NCBI GenBank assembly: GCA_963724805.1
Contig: CAVRWA010000014.1
Span: forward strand, 1,054,001 to 1,118,000
DNA: 64,000 nucleotides
Direction of reading: 5' to 3'
Source of the DNA: CAVQZA01 sp963724805
Lineage (GTDB): Bacteria; Actinomycetota; Thermoleophilia; Gaiellales; Gaiellaceae
Below are positions 57,349 to 64,000 of this stretch, piece by piece. A program made the position numbers and the translations under genes. A model generated the notes under the pieces. That model was given only the letters and a program-made list of their open reading frames with translations. It was not told where the DNA came from and did not search any database. Numbering within the stretch: position 1 is the first letter of the stretch; each line of letters begins with the position of its first letter.

Positions 57349-58821
57349 ATGGCGACGGAGATCAGGGAGAGCACCGCGAACCGGCTCTTCATCGGCGGCG
57401 AGTGGGCCGACGCGGAGGGCGGTCGCACCTTCGACGACCGCGACCCGTTCACCGGCGAGGTCCTCGTCGAGGTCGCGGCGGGATCACGCGAGGACGCGCG
57501 GCGCGCGATAGAGGTCGCCGCAGCGGCCGCTCCGGCCTGGGCGCTGACCCCTCCGGCCGCGCGGCAGGGCATCTTCCTCAAGGCAGCAGACGTGCTCGAG
57601 AGCCGCCAGGACGAGGTCGTATCCCTACTCGCGCGCGAGACCGGCTGCACGTTCGGGATGGGGATGTTCCAGATGCACTTCGTGCCCGGCCTCCTGCGCC
57701 AGGCTGCGGCGCTCGCGTATGCGCCGCTCGGCGAGGTGATCCCGTCCGACACGGGCGCGTTCGCGATGGGCCTGCGCCGCCCGGTCGGCGTCGTCGGCGC
57801 GATCGCGCCTTGGAACGTGGCGCTGATCCTCTCCGCCCGCTCGATCGCGGCTCCGCTCGCACTCGGCAACACCGTCGTCCTGAAGCCCTCCGAGTGGTCA
57901 CCGGTCTCGGGGGGCCTGCTCTGGGGCGAGATCTTCGCCGAGGCGGGGCTGCCGGCCGGCGTCCTCAACATCGTCACCCACGCGCCCGGCGAGGCGCAGG
58001 GGATCGGCGACGAGCTGATCGAGAACCCCCACGTTCGGCGGCTCAACTTCACCGGCTCGACGGGGACGGGGCGCCGACTCGCCGAGGCGGCAGGGAGGCA
58101 GCTCAAGCGGATCGTGCTCGAGCTCGGCGGCTCGAACCCGCTCATCGTCCTCGCCGACGCCGACCTCGACTACGCGGTGAACGCCGCCGCGTTCGGCGCG
58201 TTCCTGCACCAGGGGCAGATCTGCATGTCGGCGCGCAGGATCATCGTGGAGCGGCCGATCGCCGAGGAGTTCACCGCGCGGCTCGCCGAGAAGACCGGCG
58301 GGCTGAAGGCCGGAGACCCGAACGAGCGCGACACGATCATCGGGCCGATCATCAACGAGCAGGCGCTCGAGGCGATCAAGAGCCGCGTCGACGCGGCGGT
58401 CGCCGGGGGAGCGAAGGTGCTCGCCGGCGGCAGCGCGGTCGGACCCTGCTACGAGGCGACGCTGCTCACAGACGTGCCCCTCGACTCCGAGCTCGCGCAG
58501 GTCGAGACGTTCGGCCCCGTCGCCGCGGTCGAGGTCGTCGACAGCGCCGAGGAGGCGGTCGAGCGCGCGAACGCGACGAGCTACGGGCTCTCGTCGGGGA
58601 TCATCACCCAGGACGCAGACCGGGGCCTCGCGCTCGCACACCAGATCGACGCAGGCATCGTGCACGTCAACGATCAGCCCGTCGCCGACGAGCCGCAGAT
58701 GCCGTTCGGCGGCGTCAAGGACAGCGGCTTCGGCCGCTTCGGAGGCAGCGCGGTCGTGGACGAGTTCACCGAGCTGCGTTGGATCACGGTGCAGAGCGGG
58801 TCACATCCCTTCCCCTTCTGA
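57349..58821 (+). CDS. Aldehyde dehydrogenase, aromatic type (vanillin/benzaldehyde dehydrogenase-like)
   Basis: A 490-residue NAD(P)-dependent aldehyde dehydrogenase. The catalytic Cys is C292 in GQICMSARR and the general base is E258 in LELGGSNP. The N-terminus FIGGEWADAEGGRTFDDRDPFTG and the PWNVALILSARSIAAPL cofactor region resemble vanillin and salicylaldehyde dehydrogenases. It heads an operon that continues with 3-oxoacid CoA-transferase and protocatechuate 3,4-dioxygenase genes, so it probably oxidises vanillin, 4-hydroxybenzaldehyde or a similar product of the hydratase-lyase encoded 4 kb away. Confidence 0.87.
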   Translation: MATEIRESTANRLFIGGEWADAEGGRTFDDRDPFTGEVLVEVAAGSREDARRAIEVAAAAAPAWALTPPAARQGIFLKAADVLESRQDEVVSLLARETGCTFGMGMFQMHFVPGLLRQAAALAYAPLGEVIPSDTGAFAMGLRRPVGVVGAIAPWNVALILSARSIAAPLALGNTVVLKPSEWSPVSGGLLWGEIFAEAGLPAGVLNIVTHAPGEAQGIGDELIENPHVRRLNFTGSTGTGRRLAEAAGRQLKRIVLELGGSNPLIVLADADLDYAVNAAAFGAFLHQGQICMSARRIIVERPIAEEFTARLAEKTGGLKAGDPNERDTIIGPIINEQALEAIKSRVDAAVAGGAKVLAGGSAVGPCYEATLLTDVPLDSELAQVETFGPVAAVEVVDSAEEAVERANATSYGLSSGIITQDADRGLALAHQIDAGIVHVNDQPVADEPQMPFGGVKDSGFGRFGGSAVVDEFTELRWITVQSGSHPFPF

Positions 58822-58824
58822 GTC

Positions 58825-59484
58825 GTGACGGTGCGCGGCGTCATCTCCGCCGAGGAGGCGGTCACCCATGTCCGTTCCGGCGACACAGTGATGGTGGGCG
58901 GATTCGGTCTGGTCGGGGCGCCGCTGACGCTGATCGACGCGCTCGTCGAGCACTCCGACGCGACGGACCTGACGATCGTCTCGAACAACATCGGCGAGCC
59001 GGGCCGCGGCCTCGGGAAGCTCCTTCGGCAGGGGCGGATCCGCCGTGGCATCTCGTCGTACTTCACCTCGAACCCGGAGGCGGTGGCTGCAGTCAACGAG
59101 GGCCGGCTCGAGGCGACGCTCGTGCCGCAGGGGACCTTCGCCGAGGCGATCCGCGCGGGCGGCGCCGGCATCGGCGGGTTCTACACGCCCGTCGGGGCGG
59201 GCACGCTCCTGGCCGAGGGCAAGGAGGAGCGGGAGATCGGGGGCGTCCGGCACGTGCTCGAGGAGCCGATCCGAGCCGACGTCTCGCTCGTGTACGCGGC
59301 TCGCGCCGACGCGCTCGGAAACCTGTGGTACCGGCGCACGGCCAGGAACTTCAACCCGCTGATGGCGTCGGCGGCCACGGTCACGATCGCCGAGGCCGGC
59401 GAGGTGGTCGCGGTCGGCGGGCTCGAGCCGGAGTCGGTCGTGACGCCGCACCTCTACATCGACTACCTCGTGGAGCGCGTGTGA
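58825..59484 (+). CDS. pcaI: 3-oxoacid (3-oxoadipate) CoA-transferase subunit A
   Basis: A 219-residue alpha subunit of the class I CoA-transferase. Segments VRSGDTVMVGGFGLVGAP and LVPQGTFAEAIRAGG are typical, the latter leading to the GGFYTPVGAGT loop. It starts at a GTG three bases after the aldehyde dehydrogenase stop. Next to pcaHG the likely substrate is 3-oxoadipate with succinyl-CoA as donor, but scoAB-type acetoacetate transferases look similar. Confidence 0.85.
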   Translation: MTVRGVISAEEAVTHVRSGDTVMVGGFGLVGAPLTLIDALVEHSDATDLTIVSNNIGEPGRGLGKLLRQGRIRRGISSYFTSNPEAVAAVNEGRLEATLVPQGTFAEAIRAGGAGIGGFYTPVGAGTLLAEGKEEREIGGVRHVLEEPIRADVSLVYAARADALGNLWYRRTARNFNPLMASAATVTIAEAGEVVAVGGLEPESVVTPHLYIDYLVERV

Positions 59485-60137
59485 GCGGCGACATCCGCCT
59501 TCGGATCGCAGAGCGGGCGGCGCGCGAGCTCCGCCCGGGCGAGGTCGTCAACCTCGGGATTGGGATCCCGAACCTGATCCCGGGGGTGCTCGAGGAGGAC
59601 ACGGAGGTCTTCCTCCACACCGAGAACGGGCTGCTCGGGGTCGGGCCGCGCCCGCTCGACGGCGACTTCGACCCGGACCTGATCGACGCCGCGAAGCAGC
59701 CGGTGACCGCGCTCGCAGGAGCCTCGTACTTCGACAGCGCGACGAGCTTCGCGATGATCCGCGGCGGCCACCTCGATGTGGCGGTGCTGGGGGCGCTCGA
59801 GGTGAGCGCCGCCGGCGACATCGCCAACTGGGCAGTGCCCGGAAAGGACGTGCTCGGTGTCGGCGGCGCGATGGATCTCGTCGTCGGCGCGCGGCGGGTG
59901 ATCGTGACGATGACCGCGACCTCGTCTCGCGGCGAGCCGAAGGTCGTCGCCGAGTGCCGGTACCCGCTGACCGCTGCCGGGGTGGTCGACGTGATCGTGA
60001 CCGAGCTGTCCGTGTTCCGGCGGCGCGACGGGCAGCTGCACCTGACCGAGCTGCTCGAGGGCGCTACCCTCGACGACGTCGCCGCCGTCACCACCGCTCC
60101 GTACCTCGTCAGCCTGGAGGAGAGCCATGCACGTTGA
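59481..60137 (+). CDS. pcaJ: 3-oxoacid (3-oxoadipate) CoA-transferase subunit B
   Basis: A 218-residue beta subunit. The catalytic glutamate is in LHTENGLLGVG. NLGIGIPNLIPG near the N-terminus and the GGAMDLVVGARRVIV block are family hallmarks. The GTG start overlaps the subunit A stop and its end overlaps the pcaH start by 11 bases. Together with subunit A it completes the enzyme. Confidence 0.86.
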   Translation: MSGDIRLRIAERAARELRPGEVVNLGIGIPNLIPGVLEEDTEVFLHTENGLLGVGPRPLDGDFDPDLIDAAKQPVTALAGASYFDSATSFAMIRGGHLDVAVLGALEVSAAGDIANWAVPGKDVLGVGGAMDLVVGARRVIVTMTATSSRGEPKVVAECRYPLTAAGVVDVIVTELSVFRRRDGQLHLTELLEGATLDDVAAVTTAPYLVSLEESHAR

Positions 60138-60858
60138 GCCTGCGCCGTTCCCGGAGGCTGTCGATTCAGACCGCCCCGGTGTCGATCCGCCTTTCGACTA
60201 CCCCGACTACGTCGGCACGCGCCTGCGTGCGCCGAAGGAGCCGCTCGTGATCATCCCGGAGACGTTGACCGAGCTCACAGGGCCTGCGTACGGCGAGTCG
60301 GCGGTCGACGAGCTCGACGCCGATCTCACGCGCCAGCGCGCGGGCGAGCCGCTCGGCGAGCGGATCGTCGTGAGCGGCAGAGTGCTCGGGAGCGACGGCA
60401 GGCCGCTGTCTGGCCAGCTCGTGGAGATCTGGCAGGCGAACGCCGGCGGCCGCTACCGCCACGAGGTCGACACCCACGACGCGCCGCTCGATCCGAACTT
60501 CGACGGCGCGGGCCGCTGCCTCACCGACGCCGACGGCCGGTACCGCTTCATCACCGTGAAGCCGGGCGCGTACCCCTGGAAGAACCACCACAACGCCTGG
60601 CGGCCGAACCACATCCACTTCTCGCTCTTCGGGCGGGCGTTCACGGAGCGGCTCGTGACGCAGATGTACTTCCCCGGCGACCCGCTGTTCGAGTTCGACC
60701 CGATCTTCAACTCGATCCCGGACCCGGCGGTCCGGGAGCGGCTGATCAGCCGCTTCGACCTCGAGCTGACCCGGCCGGAGTGGGCGCTCGGCTACCGCTG
60801 GGACATCGTGCTCGGCGGGCGCGAGGCGACGCCGCTCGAGGAGCCCCACGATGACTGA
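60127..60858 (+). CDS. pcaH: Protocatechuate 3,4-dioxygenase beta subunit
   Basis: A 243-residue intradiol dioxygenase catalytic subunit. The four iron ligands have the classic spacing: Y110 (GGRYRH), Y149 (PGAYPW), H162 and H164 (RPNHIHFSLFG). It has the NHIHFS motif and the RP residue before it. It cleaves protocatechuate between the hydroxyls to 3-carboxy-cis,cis-muconate. A Shine-Dalgarno GGAGG lies at 60115-60119 inside pcaJ. The alpha subunit follows with an eight-base overlap. Confidence 0.93.
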   Translation: MHVEPAPFPEAVDSDRPGVDPPFDYPDYVGTRLRAPKEPLVIIPETLTELTGPAYGESAVDELDADLTRQRAGEPLGERIVVSGRVLGSDGRPLSGQLVEIWQANAGGRYRHEVDTHDAPLDPNFDGAGRCLTDADGRYRFITVKPGAYPWKNHHNAWRPNHIHFSLFGRAFTERLVTQMYFPGDPLFEFDPIFNSIPDPAVRERLISRFDLELTRPEWALGYRWDIVLGGREATPLEEPHDD

Positions 60859-61420
60859 GCAACTGGGCCTCTCCCCGTCGCAGACCGTCGGCCCGTACGG
60901 AGCGATCGGCCTCTTCCGCGAGCTGATCACCCCGGAGCTGGTCGACCCTGCGGATCCGCGCGCAATCCGCCTGTACGGCACGCTGATCGACGGCGCCGGC
61001 GAGCCGGTGCCAGACGGGATGGTCGAGATCTGGCAGGCCAATACGGCAGGCCGTTACGCGCATCCGGCCGACGACCGGTCCGAGCTCGAGCTCGAGGATG
61101 GGTTCCTCGGCTTCGGCCGCTCGGCCACGCCTGACGGGCGCTTCGAGTTCGTCACTGTCAAGCCGGGGCCTGTGCCCTGGCCGGGCGGCGGGATGCAGGC
61201 GCCGCACATCGAGGTCGGCGTGTTCGCTCGCGGGCTGCTCAAGCGAACGGTGACACGCATCTACTTCCCGGACGAGGAGGCGGCAAACGCGGCCGACCCG
61301 GTGCTCTCGAGCCTCGGCGAAGCGGCGCGCGCGACCCTCGTCGCGGTGGCCGAGGGCGACGTGCTTCGGTTCGACATCCGGCTCCAGGGACCGGGCCACA
61401 CGACGTTCTTCGCAGTTTGA
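60851..61420 (+). CDS. pcaG: Protocatechuate 3,4-dioxygenase alpha subunit
   Basis: A 189-residue subunit with the same beta-sandwich as pcaH (SQTVGPYGAIGLF, MVEIWQANTAGRYAHP) but without the His-X-His ligand pair, as expected of the non-catalytic chain. It forms the alpha-beta protomer of the iron dioxygenase. The stop is followed by an exact 28-base palindrome at 61433-61460, and no pcaB, pcaC or pcaD gene follows. Confidence 0.92.
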   Translation: MTEQLGLSPSQTVGPYGAIGLFRELITPELVDPADPRAIRLYGTLIDGAGEPVPDGMVEIWQANTAGRYAHPADDRSELELEDGFLGFGRSATPDGRFEFVTVKPGPVPWPGGGMQAPHIEVGVFARGLLKRTVTRIYFPDEEAANAADPVLSSLGEAARATLVAVAEGDVLRFDIRLQGPGHTTFFAV

Positions 61421-61428
61421 GCCCCCAC

Positions 61429-61860
61429 TCAGGCGGCCGGGCGCTCGAGCGCCCGGCCGCAGCGGCTCAGGGCGTTGCGGAGGCTCGCCGCCTCGGCGTC
61501 ATCGAGGTGGCGGAGCATCTCCCGCTCGACCTCGTCGACGGCGCGGTCGCAGCGCTCGAGTGCCCGGCTTCCCGCCGTGGTCAGCTCGATGCGGATCACG
61601 CGGCCCTGGCCGGGTGAGGCGCGGCGACGTACATAGCCGTGGTCGACGAGCCGGGCCAGCACCTCGCTCATCGACTGGGGCGTGATCAGTGAGCGCCGGG
61701 CGAGCTGCGCGTTGGAGAGGCCGTCCTGTTCGCGCAGCACCGACAGGGCGGTGTAGGCGGGCAACGTGAGGCCGGTCGGCTCGACCGCGGCGCCGAGGCG
61801 GCGGCGCAGCACACGGTCGAGGCGGCCGATCACATAGCTGAGCCGCGGTTCCACGCTCAC
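61429..61860 (-). CDS. MarR-family regulator of the hydroxycinnamate operon
   Basis: A 143-residue winged-helix protein starting at GTG 61860 (61854 also possible). The recognition region is LSNAQLARRSLITPQSMSEVLARL, followed by a GYVRRR wing strand. The operon order is hydratase-lyase then this gene, with a GTGA overlap. MarR-type regulators (such as FerR, CouR and HcaR) control hydroxycinnamate genes and respond to the CoA thioester. The large palindrome upstream of the hydratase-lyase gene is a likely binding site. Confidence 0.88.
   Translation of the reverse strand: MSVEPRLSYVIGRLDRVLRRRLGAAVEPTGLTLPAYTALSVLREQDGLSNAQLARRSLITPQSMSEVLARLVDHGYVRRRASPGQGRVIRIELTTAGSRALERCDRAVDEVEREMLRHLDDAEAASLRNALSRCGRALERPAA
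61433..61460. terminator. Bidirectional terminator candidate between pcaG and marR
   Basis: A perfect 28-base palindrome with centre CTCGAG lies between the convergent stops; it overlaps the last ten codons of the MarR gene. It lacks a T-run but is the strongest palindrome in the window. It could terminate both transcripts. Confidence 0.65.
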
Positions 61861-62696
61861 GAAGAGGCGGGCCGCTCGTACGTCTGCAGGCCCGGCTTGA
61901 TCCGCTTCTCGTCGAGGAACTGCCCGAGGCCATGCTCGCGGCCGCTCTCCTTGTCGAGGAACTGCGACTGCTCGACCTTCGCGTAGAGGTAGTCCTCGGC
62001 CTGGTCCCAGCTCATCGCAGCGCAGTGCTTGAAGCCGAGCTTCGCAGCGCGGAGGACGACCGGGTTCTTGTCGAGCAGCTCCCGCGCCAGCGACTCGACC
62101 TCGGCGCGGAGCTGCGCGCGCGGGACGCTGGCGTTGACGAGCCCCATCGCAGCTGCCTGCCGCCCGTTGAAGGTACGGCCGGTCATCACGTAGAGCAGTC
62201 CCGCCCGCGAGCCGACGGTGTCGGCCAGGGCCTTGCTGACCACGCTTCCGGGTGGGATCCCCCAGTTGATCTCGGACAGGCCGAAGGTCGCCTCGTCCGC
62301 CGCGATCGCGAGGTCGCAGGCGACCAGTGGGGTGAACGCGCCGCCGAAGCACCAGCCGTTGACCATCGCGATCGTCGGCTTCGAGTACGTGCGCAACAGG
62401 CGCCACTGCCAGTAGGCGGCGTCCCGGCGCACCCTGCGCTGCACGTGCTCGGGCGCGGCGTCCACCTCGCGGAAGTACTCCTTCAGGTCCATTCCCGCCG
62501 ACCACGAGTCGCCGGCCCCGGTCAGGACGACCACGCCGCAGGAATCGTCGGCGTCGAGCGCCTCGAGCACCTCGATCATCTCCGCGTTGAGCGTCGGGCT
62601 CATCGCGTTGCGCTTCTCGGGCCGGTTCAGCTCGACCCAGGCGATCCGCTCGTCGACCACGACCTCGACGGTCGTCCAGCGCTCGGTATACCCCAC
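61857..62696 (-). CDS. ech: p-Hydroxycinnamoyl-CoA hydratase-lyase (feruloyl-CoA hydratase/lyase)
   Basis: A 279-residue crotonase-fold enzyme. It has LNRPEKRNAMSPTLN, the oxyanion-hole region AGMDLKEYFREVD and the GLSEINWGIPPG block with its catalytic Glu, all close to characterised hydroxycinnamoyl-CoA hydratase-lyases, including the C-terminal LDEKRIKPGLQTY. It turns feruloyl-CoA or p-coumaroyl-CoA into vanillin or 4-hydroxybenzaldehyde plus acetyl-CoA. The start is a GTG with AGGAGG at 62703-62708. A regulator overlaps it. No CoA ligase is in the window. Confidence 0.92.
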   Translation of the reverse strand: MGYTERWTTVEVVVDERIAWVELNRPEKRNAMSPTLNAEMIEVLEALDADDSCGVVVLTGAGDSWSAGMDLKEYFREVDAAPEHVQRRVRRDAAYWQWRLLRTYSKPTIAMVNGWCFGGAFTPLVACDLAIAADEATFGLSEINWGIPPGSVVSKALADTVGSRAGLLYVMTGRTFNGRQAAAMGLVNASVPRAQLRAEVESLARELLDKNPVVLRAAKLGFKHCAAMSWDQAEDYLYAKVEQSQFLDKESGREHGLGQFLDEKRIKPGLQTYERPASS

Positions 62697-62725
62697 GGTG
62701 GTCCTCCTGTTCGCTCAGTGTCGAT

Positions 62726-62754
62726 CGGTTATATCAGGTAGCCTGATATAACCG
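62726..62754. promoter_or_regulatory. Large palindromic operator upstream of the hydratase-lyase/marR operon
   Basis: Two perfect 13-base arms, CGGTTATATCAGG and CCTGATATAACCG, flank a TAG spacer. On the minus strand the segment contains a TATAAC -10-like element, so a bound dimer would block transcription of the ech-marR operon. The symmetry and length are strong evidence for a MarR-type site. The ECF sigma gene lies on the other side. Confidence 0.8.
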
Positions 62755-62817
62755 GGAGCGGAACCTCCCTCGGTCGAGTGAGTTCTTCGAAACGGCCGCG
62801 GTGCCGATACCGGGTTT

Positions 62818-64000
62818 GTGACAGCCGTGCTCCCGGAAGCCGCAGCCGGAGCCGACCAGACGCTCGAGCTGCTGTATCGCGACCACGCCCAGGACGTGTC
62901 CCGCTACGCCCTGGCAGTGCTCGGCGACCGTGCGGACGCCGAGGACGTCACGCAGACGACGTTTCTCAACGCCTACCGTGCTCTGCAGCGCGGCGAGCGA
63001 CCGATGAAGCCCGAGAACTGGCTGATCGCGATCGCCCACAACGCCTGCCGCGAGCGTTTCCGGAACGGCCAGCGGCGGCCGCGCGAGGTCGTCTTCCTGG
63101 ACGAGGTGAGCGGCGGCCCGGTCCGCGTCGACGACGGTCCGACGGCCGACGAGCTGCGGGGCGCGTTGCTCCAGCTTCCCGAGAGCCAGCGCAGGGCGCT
63201 CGTGCTGCGCGAGCTCGAGGGGCGTCCGTACGGGGAGATCGCGCAGGCGCTGGACATTTCCGTCGCGGCGGTCGAGACGCTGCTCTTCCGGGCGCGGCAG
63301 GCGCTTCGCGAGCAGCTCGAAGAGCAGCTTCTCTGCCGTGACGCGGTCGTTGCGATTTCGCGACAGGTCGAGGGCGGGCTTCCGCGGGGCGAGCGTGCGA
63401 GCCTGCGTGCGCACCTTCGGAGGTGCCCCGAATGCTCGCATGTCGCTCGCAGCCTACGCGCCCGGCCGGCGGCGCTCGGCGGCTTCCTGCCGGTGCCGTC
63501 CTGGCTCTCGTCCCTATTTGCGCGGGGATCGGCCTCGGCCGTCGGCGTTTCGGGCTCCAGCGGGGCCGGGGCAGTGGGGCTCGTGGCGAAGGCCGCTGCG
63601 ATCGTCGTCACCGGGGCGGTCGTGGGAGGCGGCGTCTCGGAGGGCGCGAAGCACATCGGCTCGACGCGCGCGCATCCCCGCCCGGGGACGGTGCCCGCCG
63701 TCGTGCACCCGGCTCACGCACCTTCGAGCGTTCCCGGCTCGCACGCGCCGGTGAGAGCCGCGGGCGCCGAGGCGTGGCCGACGACGATCGCGCCGACCTT
63801 CGGCTCGGAGAGCCAGGGCGACAACGTGCCCGGACAATCGACGCCTCCTGCACCGCAGGATCTCGTGCCGACCGATGCGACGGCGACTGCCGGGTTGGAT
63901 GTCCCGCAGGTTTCGACGGGCGCCGCGCCGAGCGGAACTCCGGCCGGAGGCAACGGTCACACCGCGACGGGCGGCGGGAAGGCGGTGCCTGGTTCCGTCG
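62818..64000 (+). CDS. ECF sigma factor with C-terminal zinc finger and membrane segment (partial)
   Basis: Open from GTG 62818 to the window edge, about 394 residues so far. Sigma-70 region 2 is at about 15-85 (LLYRDHAQDVSRYALAVLGD, then ADAEDVTQTTFLNAYRAL). Region 4 is at about 118-175 (LPESQRRALVLRELEGRP, then YGEIAQALDISVAAVETLLF). An anti-sigma-like zinc finger motif HLRRCPEC is near 199-206, a hydrophobic segment (KAAAIVVTGAVVGG) near 257-270, and a long Pro/Ala/Thr/Gly-rich tail that is probably extracytoplasmic. It therefore seems to carry its own membrane-bound anti-sigma module. The 3' end is outside the window. Upstream is the ech operator, with which it may share a promoter region. 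Confidence 0.85.
   Translation, partial: MTAVLPEAAAGADQTLELLYRDHAQDVSRYALAVLGDRADAEDVTQTTFLNAYRALQRGERPMKPENWLIAIAHNACRERFRNGQRRPREVVFLDEVSGGPVRVDDGPTADELRGALLQLPESQRRALVLRELEGRPYGEIAQALDISVAAVETLLFRARQALREQLEEQLLCRDAVVAISRQVEGGLPRGERASLRAHLRRCPECSHVARSLRARPAALGGFLPVPSWLSSLFARGSASAVGVSGSSGAGAVGLVAKAAAIVVTGAVVGGGVSEGAKHIGSTRAHPRPGTVPAVVHPAHAPSSVPGSHAPVRAAGAEAWPTTIAPTFGSESQGDNVPGQSTPPAPQDLVPTDATATAGLDVPQVSTGAAPSGTPAGGNGHTATGGGKAVPGSV

Noticed and set aside
1..64000. tRNA, rRNA, CRISPR arrays, prophage, transposase genes
   Set aside because: None was recognised on either strand. No cloverleaf-like sequences, regular repeat-spacer pattern or phage/IS protein family was seen; a covariance-model search would be needed to exclude degenerate RNAs.

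Overview
The window is a 64 kb stretch of very GC-rich, densely coding DNA. It has many GTG starts, frequent ATGA/GTGA stop-start overlaps and a SigB/SigF-type sigma module, which together point to an actinobacterium. The gene mix (LivFGHM importers, THF-dependent O-demethylases, form-II molybdenum hydroxylases) fits a soil lineage such as Thermoleophilia, but no ribosomal or other phylogenetic marker is present, so this placement is inference. No rRNA, tRNA, CRISPR array, phage or transposase gene was seen.

Layout. 1-3.1 kb: partner-switching stress sigma module (two anti-sigma ATPases, SigF-like sigma, STAS antagonist) and two small genes with divergent SigF-type promoters. 3.1-5.5 kb: VOC protein, Zn alcohol dehydrogenase, SDR. 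5.5-15.5 kb (minus strand): a long catabolic operon with a molybdenum hydroxylase (large, 2Fe-2S and FAD subunits), an NAD(P)-dependent dehydrogenase, an amidohydrolase-like protein, a GalB-like hydratase, a RraA/CHA-type aldolase, an extradiol dioxygenase, a LigM-like O-demethylase and a second amidohydrolase. 15.7-19.6 kb: two tandem thiamine-diphosphate E1 alpha/beta pairs. 19.9-28.4 kb (plus strand): a branched-chain-type ABC importer with fused permeases, a MetE-like methyltransferase, an AraC regulator and a second LigM-like demethylase. 28.4-30.9 kb: sugar isomerase-like protein and a GMC oxidoreductase. 30.9-42.6 kb: polyphosphate and ion-transport genes (CYTH-Ppx/GppA fusion, CYTH protein, two SulP transporters, P-type ATPase, PAP2, lipid kinase, PPK2). 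42.6-47.6 kb: VOC, acetoacetyl-CoA synthetase, GMC dehydrogenase with small subunit, IclR. 47.6-51.9 kb: malate/lactate dehydrogenase family, benzoylformate decarboxylase-like enzyme, GntR regulator, alcohol dehydrogenase. 51.9-56.8 kb: a second complete Liv-type ABC importer. 57.3-62.7 kb: aldehyde dehydrogenase, 3-oxoacid CoA-transferase, protocatechuate 3,4-dioxygenase, MarR regulator and hydroxycinnamoyl-CoA hydratase-lyase. 62.8 kb to the end: an ECF sigma factor carrying its own zinc finger and membrane segment, cut by the window edge.

How it fits together. Much of the window reads as an island for catabolism of lignin-derived aromatics. Hydroxycinnamoyl-CoA is cut to an aromatic aldehyde and acetyl-CoA, the aldehyde is oxidised, methoxyl groups are moved to tetrahydrofolate by LigM-like enzymes, and the resulting catechols go either to PcaGH and a CoA-transferase (beta-ketoadipate route) or to extradiol cleavage followed by GalB-type hydration and aldol cleavage to pyruvate and oxaloacetate. 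Two dedicated Liv-type importers and several local regulators sit beside these genes. The missing steps (feruloyl-CoA synthetase, PcaB/C/D/F) must lie elsewhere if the pathway is complete.

Four single-base indels break or scramble otherwise good genes: a MetE-like gene, a GMC gene and, twice, a lipid kinase. All involve G/C bases, so sequencing or assembly error is as likely as real decay. A second structural oddity is an imperfect direct repeat of the P-type ATPase tail that flanks an inverted 3.8 kb block and ends at the start of PPK2.
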